In this document: piece by piece, positions 1-10,200 of the stretch
Position numbering within the stretch: position 1 is the stretch's first letter
Layout: each line of letters starts with the position of its first letter
DNA from: Pedobacter antarcticus
GTDB taxonomy: Bacteria > Bacteroidota > Bacteroidia > Sphingobacteriales > Sphingobacteriaceae
Length of the DNA stretch: 64,000 nucleotides
Direction: 5' to 3'
NCBI RefSeq assembly: GCF_900112985.1
Contig: NZ_FONS01000006.1
Span: 264,809-328,808 of the forward strand
Notes under the pieces: generated by a model
Told to the model about the DNA's origin: nothing
Seen by the model: only the letters and a program-made list of their open reading frames with translations
The model's database searches: none
Translations under genes and position numbers: made by a program

Positions 1-449
1 GGCGACACATATTGCAGCAACTGGGTGACGCTCGCTTGCGGTGAGTATTGCTGCAAGGTTTTAAGGTCAATCACATCTACCGGAACGGGAGAATTGAGTT
101 TAGTACGGTTGGCACTACGTGAGCCCACAATCTGAAGTTCATTAAGGTTATTGTCCGCGGCCTCCAGAGCAATACTGAGTTTTGTAGCTGTACCAATTTC
201 TACTTCCGCCGACTTATAACCGATATAAGAAACCAGGAGATACCGGCCGTTTCTGACAACTATACTAAATGTGCCGTCCTGTTTGGTAACAGCGGCCCCA
301 TCCAGTCCTTTCACTTTTACTGAAACGCCGGGCAACGGCAGTTTATCGTCCGCAGAGACAACCACTCCAGTAAGTGTTCTTTGCTGAGCAAAAATATGGG
401 TGGATATTAATGTGCCCAAAATTAGTATCAAGAGTAGTTTTCTTTTCAT
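1..449 (-). CDS. TonB-dependent receptor, N-terminal part (runs off left edge)
   Basis: Only the first 149 codons are in the window. Translation from the ATG at 447-449 gives a signal peptide ending THIFAQ (about residues 1-22), then a carboxypeptidase-regulatory-like beta-sandwich (about 24-100, with LTGVVVSADDKLPLPGVSV and the VSYIGYKSAEVEI strand) and the start of a plug domain (RTKLNSPVPVDVIDLKTLQQ). This order is standard for Bacteroidota TonB-linked outer-membrane receptors. The RTKLNSPVPVDVI style recalls metal-chelate or vitamin receptors more than SusC, but the barrel is not visible, so no substrate can be named. It lies 84 bases downstream of the di-haem peroxidase gene on the same strand and may be the last gene of that operon. 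Confidence 0.85.
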   Translation of the reverse strand, partial: MKRKLLLILILGTLISTHIFAQQRTLTGVVVSADDKLPLPGVSVKVKGLDGAAVTKQDGTFSIVVRNGRYLLVSYIGYKSAEVEIGTATKLSIALEAADNNLNELQIVGSRSANRTKLNSPVPVDVIDLKTLQQYSPQASVTQLLQYVS

Positions 450-533
450 TTATTCGTATTTAAAATAGACATACCTGTGGCTAATCCGCCTAAAAACACA
501 GCAAATCAGATTGGTAATAGAAAAAAATAAGGG

Positions 534-1487
534 TTATTTTTTATTAAACCTGTCGTCTGTCAAAGTGACCAAAAAGGCTTCCAGATCGTTGATTTCAACG
601 TCTGTCAGTCCAAGAGGCCTGCTCAGCGAAAGGTCCCGGTTCTTCCCGTTTTTAATAAACTCGTCAGGGTTATTATAGTATTTAATGACGTCTTTTAGTG
701 TTTTAAACATCCCATTATGCATATAAGGGGCCGTTAAAGCCACGTTCCTTAACCCAGGGATTTTAAAGTGCCCTTCGTGCTCAGGGTTTTTGGTCACCTC
801 AAATCTACCGGCATCTTTTAAATCGGCGCCATTAAATAAACCTATACCTTTAAAACGGTCTGCGGTAAAATCTTCTCCTGAATGGCAATTATTACAATTT
901 GCTTTTCCAATGAACAACAGCCGGCCCCGTTTTGCCGATTCGGAAATAGCATTATCATCCCCGTCGATATAACGATCATAAGGGCTGTTTGAGGTTTCCA
1001 GCGTACGTTCATAGGCTGCAATTGCTGCTAACAGGTTCTTCTGATTTGGTGCAGCATTAAATATATCCTGAAATAGCTTCGCATAGGTCTGGTCTTTCTG
1101 CAACCTCTCCAGCGCTTCAGCAATTGGAAGATTCATCTCGACCGGATTAATGATGGGCTGCAAAGCCTGCTCTTCCAATGAAGACACCCGCCCATCCCAG
1201 AACAGGTTCGGCCGACCAGACAGATTGGTAACTGAAGGAGAATTCCGCGAGCCTATTGTTCCTCCAACTCCCACGCTGAAGGTCGCTGTATCAGCAAAAG
1301 CAAATTCAGGTTTATGGCAGGACGCACAGCTGATAGATTTATCTTTAGAAAGGATCGGATCAAAAAACAGTTTTTCTCCAAGGCGTTCTTTACTGTTAAT
1401 CACATCTGGATCATCGGCACCAAAGCCTGCAATGATAAACACCAGTGTGGTGAGCACTACGGAAATAAGTATTTTAGGTCTTCTCAT
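534..1487 (-). CDS. Di-haem cytochrome c peroxidase (CcpA/MauG family)
   Basis: A 317-residue periplasmic protein that should reduce hydrogen peroxide with electrons from a c-type donor, or act as a MauG-like oxidase. An N-terminal hydrophobic segment (residues 6-24) is a signal peptide or anchor. Two haem-binding motifs are present, CASCH at 54-58 and CNNCH at 198-202. Between them is the family pattern around RNSPSVTNL and LFWDGR, and after the second haem comes TAPYMHNGMFKTL (about 252-264), which supplies a distal methionine or the characteristic loop. The length is normal for the family. It follows the yceI gene (99-base gap) and precedes a TonB receptor gene, all on the minus strand. 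Which of the two family activities it has cannot be decided from sequence. Confidence 0.9.
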   Translation of the reverse strand: MRRPKILISVVLTTLVFIIAGFGADDPDVINSKERLGEKLFFDPILSKDKSISCASCHKPEFAFADTATFSVGVGGTIGSRNSPSVTNLSGRPNLFWDGRVSSLEEQALQPIINPVEMNLPIAEALERLQKDQTYAKLFQDIFNAAPNQKNLLAAIAAYERTLETSNSPYDRYIDGDDNAISESAKRGRLLFIGKANCNNCHSGEDFTADRFKGIGLFNGADLKDAGRFEVTKNPEHEGHFKIPGLRNVALTAPYMHNGMFKTLKDVIKYYNNPDEFIKNGKNRDLSLSRPLGLTDVEINDLEAFLVTLTDDRFNKK

Positions 1488-1586
1488 TTTATTTTTTTAG
1501 CTGTCAAATCAAAAAATACAAATCGTTAAGGCTGCTGTAGGAACCGGACAGGAAAACCCTGCCCGGTATCTGAATGATCACCAATT

Positions 1587-2234
1587 TTATTTATTGGCCA
1601 CAAGCTGTATGTCGAGTTCAAAATCGTCATAGATGGTCTTATCTCCCAGATTTTCAAAAAAACTTTTAGACCTGAATTTGATATCATATTTGGTCCTGTC
1701 TACTTTGATCTTTGCTTTAGCAACCAGTTTATTATTATCTAGGGTTACATTTGCCGGAAAGGTCACCTCATTAGTAATGCCTTTAATGGTTAGATTCCCT
1801 TTGATCTGATATAGTCCTGAACCTTTACTTTGTGCAGAAGTGATTACAAATTTCGCCGTACCAAACTTTTCTACCGCAAAGAAGTCATCACTTTTAAGAT
1901 GTCCCAGGAGTTTTGCATTGCCCTCCTTGTCTTCGATATCGGTAACTGTGATTGTCTTGGTGTCTAGTTCAAAACTTCCTCCTTTAAGTACGTTGTTATC
2001 TACTTCCAGTGATCCTGAACGTACCTGAATAGTGCCGGCGTGTTCACCAGTAACTTTCTTTGCAAGCCACGTCAGCTTACTCTGGCCAGGATCCACTTTA
2101 AAGGATATAGCTTTTTTACTTAGTTCCAGCTTGGTAACTGAACCCGCATAAGCATACCTGGGCGCAATTGTAAAAGAAGAAAGCACAAAGACAGTTGTTA
2201 CTGCAACTGCAGTCAGGGTGGTAATTTGTTTCAT
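1587..2234 (-). CDS. YceI-family periplasmic lipocalin-like protein
   Basis: A 215-residue protein. I start it at the ATG at 2232-2234, because upstream in-frame residues would overlap the preceding tlpA-like gene and lack a signal peptide. From this start there is a signal peptide ending near APRYAYA. The mature part begins FKVDPGQSKLTWLAKKVTGEHAG, the YceI signature: a VDP...S.L.W strand followed by H-x-G. Later YceI features are GTAKFVITS, LTIKGITNEVTF and the C-terminal FELDIQLVA strand. YceI proteins form an extended beta-barrel that binds isoprenoid or amide lipids, and are often encoded beside cytochromes and redox proteins. The neighbours here (TlpA-like pair upstream, di-haem peroxidase downstream) fit that pattern; the ligand is unknown. 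Confidence 0.9.
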   Translation of the reverse strand: MKQITTLTAVAVTTVFVLSSFTIAPRYAYAGSVTKLELSKKAISFKVDPGQSKLTWLAKKVTGEHAGTIQVRSGSLEVDNNVLKGGSFELDTKTITVTDIEDKEGNAKLLGHLKSDDFFAVEKFGTAKFVITSAQSKGSGLYQIKGNLTIKGITNEVTFPANVTLDNNKLVAKAKIKVDRTKYDIKFRSKSFFENLGDKTIYDDFELDIQLVANK

Positions 2235-2265
2235 ATCTGAGATTTTTAGTTTTAATATTCTGTTA

Positions 2266-3585
2266 TTATCTGCTGGCAGTCTGCGTAGCAAAATAAGTTG
2301 CCGGTGGTACAGGCTCAGCAAGTAGCTCATCAAGTACTTTGTTGAATTTCTTCTCGTATTCTGAATAGTACTGTCCGGTAACGGTTCCGGTATAGCCGGT
2401 ATAAATTTCTCTCACTTCACCTTTACGGTCGATGATAATGGTTGTAGGATAGGCGACGAATTTATTCAGTGCTGGTAATTTGTCGGCAACAAGGCGTTTG
2501 TCTGCTAACCCGCCAAATAAAATATCATATTTGATTTCGTATTTATCACGTAGTTTACCCAGGGTATATTTACCATACTCCAAATCATCTTTCTGTTCAA
2601 ATCCAATGGCAATCGCTTCAACACCTCGTTCTTTATTTTTATTGAACCAGGGAGATAAGAAAACTGTCTGGTCGGTACAATTCGGACACCATGTACCCAC
2701 GAGTTCTACGATCACTACCTTTCCTTGGTATTTGGCATCAGTCAAGGAAACCGGCTTACCAGTCAAATCCGGAAATGTAAATGCAAGCTTTTTTAACCCC
2801 GGTTTTAGGGAAGTTAATGTATAAGGATCCGGTAATTCGGCTTTGCTATCTTTTACACCTGTAAATTTCAGGTTGTCATAAATCCCCTGACTTATTTCAC
2901 CGGATAAGGTTCCATCTTCATTGATCGTACCTCTGTAGATTCTGGGACTGGGCCCGCTAAATCCAGATAATACGAACTGGTTACCTTGTACTGTTCCTTC
3001 CAGTTCCCTGCTGTCCCCTGTTACCTGCATAACCACACCGGTCAGTTTGTTACCGACCTGTTTAAGAACGGCAACTTTATTTGGTACAGCTTCTTTTGAG
3101 AAGCCTTTAAACTCCCACTTACCTGTCAGATCGGCTGCTGGCGCAACGTCTTTACCTGGCTCCACGAATCGGTAGTCCTTCCCTTGCTCTGCAGTGAAAG
3201 GAAGTGCATTACCACGAAGGCCCGGAACCAGACTTCTATATTCGCCGCTTATTTTTCCGTCACTCTCTATTTTAGCTACCAGGGCAGCGTCGTAGGTATT
3301 CATCTTAATAAAAAGCGAGTCTTTACCTAGATACTGGATATGGAAATCGTCCCGTCTGCTCCCGTTTAGTAAGGTAAAAGTTGCCGTTTCGACATCTTTA
3401 CCCTTAAGTTCAAAATTAAAAGGCACTTCACTTTCACTTACTTTGAAAACGCCGCGCCAGATGCCTTCTTTAATAAATTTCCTGGCTGTTTTAGGGTCTT
3501 CTACAGTCTTTGTGAATGCCAGAGAAGAGGAAGAAATAAGCGTAGCAAGGGCTAGCACCTGTATTTTATACACATGATATTTCAT
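2266..3585 (-). CDS. TlpA-like thiol-disulfide protein with N-terminal beta domain (paralog 1)
   Basis: A 439-residue exported protein. After an N-terminal signal segment (residues 8-25), about 230 residues of beta-rich sequence form two related halves, GIWRGVFKVSESEVPFNFEL near 41 and LTGKWEFKGFSKEAVPNKVA near 153. A thioredoxin-fold TlpA/AhpC domain follows from about 262, with the redox pair C300-P-N-C303 in GTWCPNC and the cis-proline region FVAYPTTIIIDRKG. Family knowledge suggests a periplasmic thiol-disulfide reductase, for example in cytochrome maturation or oxidant defence. The gene is 54 bases downstream of a close paralog and 31 bases upstream of yceI, so a joint transcript is likely. 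The function of the N-terminal beta domain is unknown to me. Confidence 0.85.
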   Translation of the reverse strand: MKYHVYKIQVLALATLISSSSLAFTKTVEDPKTARKFIKEGIWRGVFKVSESEVPFNFELKGKDVETATFTLLNGSRRDDFHIQYLGKDSLFIKMNTYDAALVAKIESDGKISGEYRSLVPGLRGNALPFTAEQGKDYRFVEPGKDVAPAADLTGKWEFKGFSKEAVPNKVAVLKQVGNKLTGVVMQVTGDSRELEGTVQGNQFVLSGFSGPSPRIYRGTINEDGTLSGEISQGIYDNLKFTGVKDSKAELPDPYTLTSLKPGLKKLAFTFPDLTGKPVSLTDAKYQGKVVIVELVGTWCPNCTDQTVFLSPWFNKNKERGVEAIAIGFEQKDDLEYGKYTLGKLRDKYEIKYDILFGGLADKRLVADKLPALNKFVAYPTTIIIDRKGEVREIYTGYTGTVTGQYYSEYEKKFNKVLDELLAEPVPPATYFATQTASR

Positions 3586-3639
3586 AATAAAAAATTTTTG
3601 GTTTATATTAAACTGAGGTTATTTGGATAGCCAGGGACT

Positions 3640-4941
3640 CTATTTTCCTTTATTATAGGCTACGGTTAGGGATTCGGGTACAGGCTCAGCAATGAGTTCA
3701 TCCAGAACTTTATTAAATTTTCGCTCATATTCCTCGAAGTACTTTCCGGTAACCGTCCCGGTATAACCGGTATATATTTCTCTGACATTACCCTTTCTAT
3801 CAATAATAATTGTAGTAGGGAATGCCACAAATTTATTCAGCGCAGGCAACTTTTCAGCAACAACTTTCTTATCGGCAATTCCACCGAAAAGTATGTCATA
3901 AGTAATTCCATACTTATTTTTCAATGTACCTAAGGTATATTTTGCATACTCCAGATCATCTTTTTGCTCAAAGCCAATAGCGATTGCTTCTACTCCACGA
4001 CTTTGATTTTTCTTAAACCAAGGTGCAAGAAATACCGTCTGATCTGTACAGTTAGGGCACCATGTGCCTATTGTCTCAATAATAACTACTTTACCTTTGT
4101 ATTTTTCGTCACTTAAAGAAACCTGTTTACCATTTAGATCGGGGAAGGTAAATTCAAGTTTATTATATCCTTCTTTAAGGAAGGTTAATTTATAAGGATC
4201 CGGCAGCGCTGCTTTTTCATTACGCTGCGCATCGAACTTCACATTTTTATAGATGCCAAAACCCTGTTCACCAGAGATACTATTGTCATCATTAATTTTC
4301 CCTTTTACAATAAACGGACTCGGCCCGGTAAAGCCTGATAATTCAAATTCATCACCCTGAACTGTACCTTCGAGTTCTCTGGTATCACCAACCACAGTCA
4401 TAATTACACCGGTTAACTTATTTCCGGTCTGTTTAAGCAAGGCAATTGATGCAGGAACTGCGTCTTTAGTATAGGTTTTGATTTCCCACTTACCTGAAAT
4501 GTCATGTTTCGGTGCAACATCTTTCCCGGGTTCTACAAAACGGTAGGCTTTACCATATTCTGCCACAAAGGGTAAAGAATTACCCCGGAATCCAGGAACC
4601 AGGCTGCGATATTCGCCCGTCAGCGTACCATTATCTTCGAGTTTTGCCACCAGCGCAGCGTCATAAGTGTTCATCTTTACATAAATTGAATCCGCTCCGA
4701 GGCGTTCAACATGAAAATCGTCACGTCTGGCTCCGTTAATCAGCGTTAAGATGGCCGTCTTAGGATCCTTACCTTTAAACTCAAAATTAAACGGGACTTT
4801 TGATTCACTTACATTAAATACGCCACGCCATATGCCCTCTCTGGGAAGTGGCTTTGAACCGTTCGCAGATACCGTTCCCCCCAGTAGTACTACTGAGGTC
4901 ATCAGGCATGCAATTTTAGCTGAAATTGTAGTTTTCATCAT
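3640..4941 (-). CDS. TlpA-like thiol-disulfide protein with N-terminal beta domain (paralog 2)
   Basis: A 433-residue paralog of the next gene downstream, with the same architecture: signal peptide, two beta-rich halves (GIWRGVFNVSESKVPFNFE and ISGKWEIKTYTKDAVPAS), then a TlpA/thioredoxin domain with GTWCPNC and FVAFPTTIIIDRKG. Long stretches are identical to paralog 1, for example GVEAIAIGFEQKDDLEY and REIYTGYTGTVTG, so this is a tandem duplication. The open frame extends 32 codons upstream to 5037, but a signal peptide starts at the double ATG 4936-4941, which I take as the start. As the first gene of the minus-strand group it probably carries the operon promoter; no clear TAnnTTTG box was found in front of it. 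Confidence 0.85.
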   Translation of the reverse strand: MMKTTISAKIACLMTSVVLLGGTVSANGSKPLPREGIWRGVFNVSESKVPFNFEFKGKDPKTAILTLINGARRDDFHVERLGADSIYVKMNTYDAALVAKLEDNGTLTGEYRSLVPGFRGNSLPFVAEYGKAYRFVEPGKDVAPKHDISGKWEIKTYTKDAVPASIALLKQTGNKLTGVIMTVVGDTRELEGTVQGDEFELSGFTGPSPFIVKGKINDDNSISGEQGFGIYKNVKFDAQRNEKAALPDPYKLTFLKEGYNKLEFTFPDLNGKQVSLSDEKYKGKVVIIETIGTWCPNCTDQTVFLAPWFKKNQSRGVEAIAIGFEQKDDLEYAKYTLGTLKNKYGITYDILFGGIADKKVVAEKLPALNKFVAFPTTIIIDRKGNVREIYTGYTGTVTGKYFEEYERKFNKVLDELIAEPVPESLTVAYNKGK

Positions 4942-5715
4942 CGTTATTAATTTAAATACTATAGTTTCATAGTGTTTAATAACATTGTACTGACCTTCAT
5001 GTCCACGCAAATACCCTCTGCAGATGCAGGTATTCAACTGGATTTCCTTAACATGAAACGGTGAGTAACTTGTTATTGGTTAATTTATAATCTATTTCTA
5101 GATCAGTTTGAGCACTTTTTCCTATGGAAAGTTGCTAGAAGTTCAACGAGACTGCCTCTCCCTTCTTCTGTATAAATCAACTAATTAATGGTGGTGATTA
5201 ATTAGGTACTTCCTGATACCCCGGTAGCTTATTAAAAGAATAAATGACCACCATAATATTCTATCAAAATGCCCCGGGGTACCAGGATTTTAAATGAGAA
5301 TATTAAAGAATTACCTTTAAATGGAGGCCAAAATCTTAATTTATTAGAAACAACAGCGCAGACGATCTTCTGAACACAAATTCAGCATATTTTCTTTGAG
5401 CGGTCTACTGGATATCATAATGAGAGTTTTATGTTTTTGTTAATTATTTTTTATAAATATAGGGAGTATAGATCACTTACACAATTAAATCTACCAAAAT
5501 AGTAGTATTAATTATTAAAACACTGATATATAGGTTATTAATATTTTAAACATGTTACAAATCTGTCTTAAATTATGTTGCACGATCCTTTTCAGGCCCA
5601 GAATCAGCCTGCTCACCTTAATGTCTTAACGCTTAATTAGCGATGTTGTCCGGACAAATGGCATCTGCTATATCTGATCTTTAAATATAGCAGATGACTT
5701 TGCATTTAAGCTACC
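4942..5715. other. Long AT-rich intergenic region
   Basis: About 770 bases between the tlpA-like operon and the end of the susD-like gene. Most of it is AT-rich with no convincing gene. A 34-codon plus-strand open frame at 5269-5373 (product begins MPRGTRILNENIKELPLNGG) has a sensible hydrophilic composition but matches no family I recognise and may be a remnant or chance. The perfect 12-bp stem at 5662-5696 is annotated separately. The minus-strand promoter of the operon to the left should lie here, but no clear TAnnTTTG box is visible. Confidence 0.5.
5662..5696 (-). terminator. Perfect 12-bp hairpin downstream of the susD-like gene
   Basis: CATCTGCTATAT at 5662-5673 and its exact complement at 5685-5696 flank an 11-base loop, 20 bases past the susD-like stop codon. 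The position suits a transcription terminator for the susC-susD operon. The minus-strand side lacks a strong T run after the stem, so processing or 3'-end protection is also possible. Confidence 0.55.
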
Positions 5716-7245
5716 TTATTCTGCGGGTTTCCAACCCACATTCGCTGCAGTCGCTGTCTCCCCGTATTTTCCTTTTTCATTAAAATAATCTTTACCTCCA
5801 AAAGTATAAACCGGTTGTTTCACAAGATCCAGCTGTAACTGAGGAATTGGATATTCAGTGGGGGTTCCGCCTACCAGCAGGTTATTACGCCGCATAAAAG
5901 TGAAAGGGATAAATGCCCCCCCTGCCCCATCGATTTCTATCGCATATTCGTAATGCAGAGCCTTTCTCAAACTGTCTTCATCTGGAGCAACATTAGGCAG
6001 ACCTCCGGCAGATTTTCTGGATGCCGTAGCTTCATTCAACAGGTTCGCTGCTCCCGAATAATCCTTTAACCAGAATTTAGCTTCAGATTTCAACAGTCTG
6101 AGCTCTTCAGTAAGGAAGTATGGATTTACTGCACCCGGGGTATTTAAGGTATTCGCTACATTAAACCATCTTACACGGGTGTAATTGGTAAACAAGCCAC
6201 GTCCCCGGGACTCAATCAGAATTCCGAAACTGGTCGAATATCCAAAATATTTATAGAACCGCTGATCATCACTCTCAATAGCGGGCAAAATACCAGTCTG
6301 CGGATAAAACTTAGGTGTTTTTCCTGTCTTATCAGCAAGATAAGCAACTTTCAGATCCGGTGGAAGCCAGCCTGAGCCATCAGAATTACGCTGTAGCAAG
6401 TTAGTGAGCAGCTGATTATAATAACCGCCCGTAACAGTGCTTATCATATAATCCTGAGTGATTCCTTTTTCCGCATATTGCAAAACTTTCGTCCAGTGTG
6501 CGCTTCCGAGTTTTTCAGATTCTTCTATATCCCTGGACTCCGAGGACAGAATACGTGCCGCCATGGAATTGGCCAGCCTGATAAAGTTTGCTTTGTTTAA
6601 TGTCTGACCTCTTAAAAAATCAAATTTAAAGCTCTGATTAGCTTCAGCCAATGTAATTGATTTATCTATAAGTCTGATACTGTTAGCAATAAGTGCTTTA
6701 TAGGAGTCTGGAAAATCTTTAGTTGTCAGATTTGCATCATCGACAATAATACCTCTGTCGAAAATCACACCGAGATATCCCTGAGCCACGCCTTTTGCAT
6801 AATAAGCCGCAGCAAGGCAATCATCAGTACGGTCTACGCCTTGAGTATCAAAAATGCGCTTGCCTTGTTTTTCTATGATATCAACAGCCAGTGTTGCATC
6901 CAGGTTAGCCTGGTATAAGTTGTTATAAAAGGTATTCCAAGTAACTGCGCCCCGGTAAGAAGTGTTATTATTTAAACGCAGACGGGGCTCATTAGCGAAG
7001 TCCCACCAGGACGAGTTACCATTGGTATTTGTAGTCTGATCTGCCAGCAAGCTGAAATGCGTTCCGGCGGAACTTGTCGAAGTTGAAAAAACAGTCTGAA
7101 CACTGCTAGTGGTAAGTTTAAGACCAAGATCTCGGATCTGATCAATGGCTTCCTGATTAGTAAGCGTTGTTGGATTATCGAAGTCCGTTTTCTTACATGC
7201 TGTGAACAACAAAGGCAGTAGTAATATATAGTATGGTATTTTCAT
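5716..7245 (-). CDS. SusD/RagB-family nutrient-binding lipoprotein
   Basis: A 509-residue lipoprotein with a type II signal peptide and lipobox (LLLPLLFTAC, Cys at about 17), so it should sit on the outer surface as the lid of its SusC partner. The N-terminal half is helical with TPR-like segments, as in SusD (for example NLYQANLDATLAVDIIEKQG, then AAYYAKGVAQGYLGVIFDRG). The C-terminal half ends with the usual ordered loop region and LDLVKQPVYTFGGKDYFNEKG. Length is typical (450-600). It lies 18 bases after the susC-like gene on the same strand, the normal order for this uptake pair. The substrate cannot be inferred: no glycoside hydrolase or peptidase gene accompanies the pair. Confidence 0.9.
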   Translation of the reverse strand: MKIPYYILLLPLLFTACKKTDFDNPTTLTNQEAIDQIRDLGLKLTTSSVQTVFSTSTSSAGTHFSLLADQTTNTNGNSSWWDFANEPRLRLNNNTSYRGAVTWNTFYNNLYQANLDATLAVDIIEKQGKRIFDTQGVDRTDDCLAAAYYAKGVAQGYLGVIFDRGIIVDDANLTTKDFPDSYKALIANSIRLIDKSITLAEANQSFKFDFLRGQTLNKANFIRLANSMAARILSSESRDIEESEKLGSAHWTKVLQYAEKGITQDYMISTVTGGYYNQLLTNLLQRNSDGSGWLPPDLKVAYLADKTGKTPKFYPQTGILPAIESDDQRFYKYFGYSTSFGILIESRGRGLFTNYTRVRWFNVANTLNTPGAVNPYFLTEELRLLKSEAKFWLKDYSGAANLLNEATASRKSAGGLPNVAPDEDSLRKALHYEYAIEIDGAGGAFIPFTFMRRNNLLVGGTPTEYPIPQLQLDLVKQPVYTFGGKDYFNEKGKYGETATAANVGWKPAE

Positions 7246-7263
7246 GAGTTCAAGGATTAAATC

Positions 7264-10200
7264 TTAAAAGTTAAGTGTCAGTTTCGCGCTGTAAATGCGG
7301 TAAGCCGGGTAATCGTAAAAATCCTGATCGCCTTCCGGAGTTACTCCCGTAAAAGAAGTCCAGGTATATAAATTACGTCCGACCAGAGAGAATCTTGCTG
7401 CGCTCAGTGCTTTATGAATGCCTAAAGATTTTAAAGGTATTTTGTAACTCAGTGAGACTTCCCTCAATGACACATAACTACTTTTCCTGAGCCAGTAATC
7501 TGTCGTTTGCTGCGCGTTGAAAACCCCTGTAGTAAAGGCTAAAGGTAGTCCTGCTTCCGCAGCCTGATCTGAAAATGGCGATCTATACTGGTAAGTGAGA
7601 TACTGCTGGGTCTCATTATACTTCTGCCCACCTTGTTTCCAGTCCAGCACTGTATAAAGCGACAGTGGCCCAAGGTTGAACGTATTAGAAAATCCGATCA
7701 CAAAATCTGGTTGTGCATCCCCTATGACTTTGGAGTTTCCGGTCGCTGCATTTTCGTAAAGTAAAGGAGTTTCAGTTGCAGTGCCCATCTGGCTCTTCAA
7801 AACTACAAAGCCTAATTTATTGACTGTAAAATCTGACAATGGATGAATCCCTCCAGCTGCGTTGGTAACAACGTTATTATTATTTGTCTCGAGTTGAGAC
7901 AGATTTGTCAGAATACTATATCCGTAAAAGGCAAATGGGCTTACACCTTCTGCTTTCCGGAAATCACCGTCTGTAAACTCAGGGATCCCGCCTAAAGAGG
8001 TTATCGTAGAACGGATACGGCTAAATGTCAACCCTGAATTCCAGGTAAACCTGCTGTTGGTAATTAAATTACCGTTCACCTCCAGCTCGAGTGAATTTGA
8101 TTTCACAGCACCCAGGTTGCTATAAATTTTTGCTGATCCATTCGTTGGGGCAAAGGGAGGCACAAGAATAAAATCATTTTTACTATTAGAGAATGCATAG
8201 TTAGCCTGCACATTGATTTTATTAAAAAACTGTGCGTCAATTCCAAATTCCAGTTCTGAAGTAATAGCGCGTTTAAGGTCTGTATTTTCGCGACGCTGAT
8301 AGCTTACACCACCTGAACTGGTTAAAGAAACAAGACTTTCTTTAGCACCAAATGGCGGCAGACTTCCTGCTTTACCATAAGCTACCCGGAACTTAAGTTC
8401 ATTAAGCTTACCAAGATTTACATCCTGAGTTAACCGGTAAGCTGCAGAAACTCTTGGGAAAAATGCTGTTCCTACAGCGGTTCCGAATCTGGAGCTGTTA
8501 TCCAGACGTCCTAATACATCTAAAAAGAACTTCTCTTTCCAACCAGCTTTCAGGTTCAAAAAGTAACCGTAATTCACAGTTTGCTCCCATGTAGATTTAA
8601 TATCACGCGTATCTGCTGCTGCTGCTTCGAGACTTTTAACGGGGGCACTCAGGTTGTAACCGGAAGCAGATAATGAGGTCTCCCGGTTTTCTTCATAAAC
8701 TGTTTTTAAAGTGGCTCCAAATTCCAGATCACCGATACTGTTATTATAGTTTAACTGTGCCTGGCCGTTTTTGGAATTTATTTTACGATCAAGCTCACCA
8801 TAATAACCGTTATTACGGGTAATATCTGCTGAGATTGTCTGATACCCGATAGGATAATAATCAGACTGATTATAATTCTCATTTTGTATGGATCCGTATA
8901 CTTCTGCACTCAGCTTATCGGAAATCTTATATCTCACTTTCAATCCGGCAAGCAGGTTATCGGTATTATTTGCATATTCCCGGTAGCTAAGCTGGTAAAA
9001 AGGATTATTTACATTGAAATTCTGAATGTCAAATCCATAGGGTTTGAATGCATATTTACCGCTTGCATCTTTTTCCTGAAGGTTGATAAACGGTTCATAT
9101 AATGATGTCGCATACAGTAAAGAACCGCTCCCGCTTGAGGTAATAGACGCCGATGGTTTCACAGTATTAAAATACTGCAGGGTCAGGTCAAATTCCAGAT
9201 TCTTTACTGGTTTATAACCAAAATTGAACAATGCAGTCTGACGCTTATCGGCACCAACTGGTTCTGCAACCCCTCCTTTATACTGGTTCTGAAAGGATGC
9301 ATATAAGTTATATTTCTCCTCGGAAGTGGATACCGAAACGTAATTGGTAAAATATGGATTGTTATTCAGCATATTATTTACGTTGTCATAGGTGTTCTGG
9401 TACGGATGCAGGTTTAACGAGAAACCGTTTTCTTGTACATCCAGGGTTCTGGCATTGCCGTTTAAGACGAATGACCCATCAGGATTAACTTTAAAGTGGT
9501 GAAACTTTGAAGTCGGAGGCACATTCTGTACATTACTTAACCCAAGTTCATTATCAATAACTATATTGACCTTACCCATTCCACGGCCTTTTTTTGTGAG
9601 GACCTGAATGATCCCGCCTTCACCCCTGGTTCCATATAAAGCGGATGCCGCAGCCCCCTTTACAATCTCAATAGATTCGATATCCTGGGGGTTCAGGTCT
9701 GAAAGGCTTAAAGCTGTTACAAATCCGTCTATAACCAGCAATGGTGCAATATTTCCAGACACGGATTTCGCCCCCCTGAGGTATACTGTTGCATCTCCGT
9801 TACCTGCAGACTGGCTAATCTGAATTCCGGCTACCTTTCCTCGCAAACTCTGGGCAGCATCTGTACCGGGAACCGTATTAATCTGATCGGTACTGATTTT
9901 TGTGAGTGCGAAGCCCAGTTTCTTCCGGCTGGTACCTTCGGCTACGCCGGTAACGACCACATCTGACAAAGTTTTTGAGTCTTCCTGTAAGGTGATTTGC
10001 AAATTCGTATTCCCCCTCGCTGGAAGAACCCTGGGCAGATATCCTATAAAATTTACGCTGATACTGTCTGAGCCAGCAGGTAAGTTAAGGGCGAATTCCC
10101 CTTTATGGTCGGTAATGGTTCCTGCTTTTGTGCCTTTGACTTTAATGGTTGCACCGGAAATGGGTAATTTATCGTTCTGTCCGGTTACACGGCCCCTTAT

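Noticed and set aside
1540..1566. Imperfect CCGG-type hairpin between yceI and peroxidase genes
   Set aside because: One internal mismatch and no T run; too weak to call a terminator within the operon.
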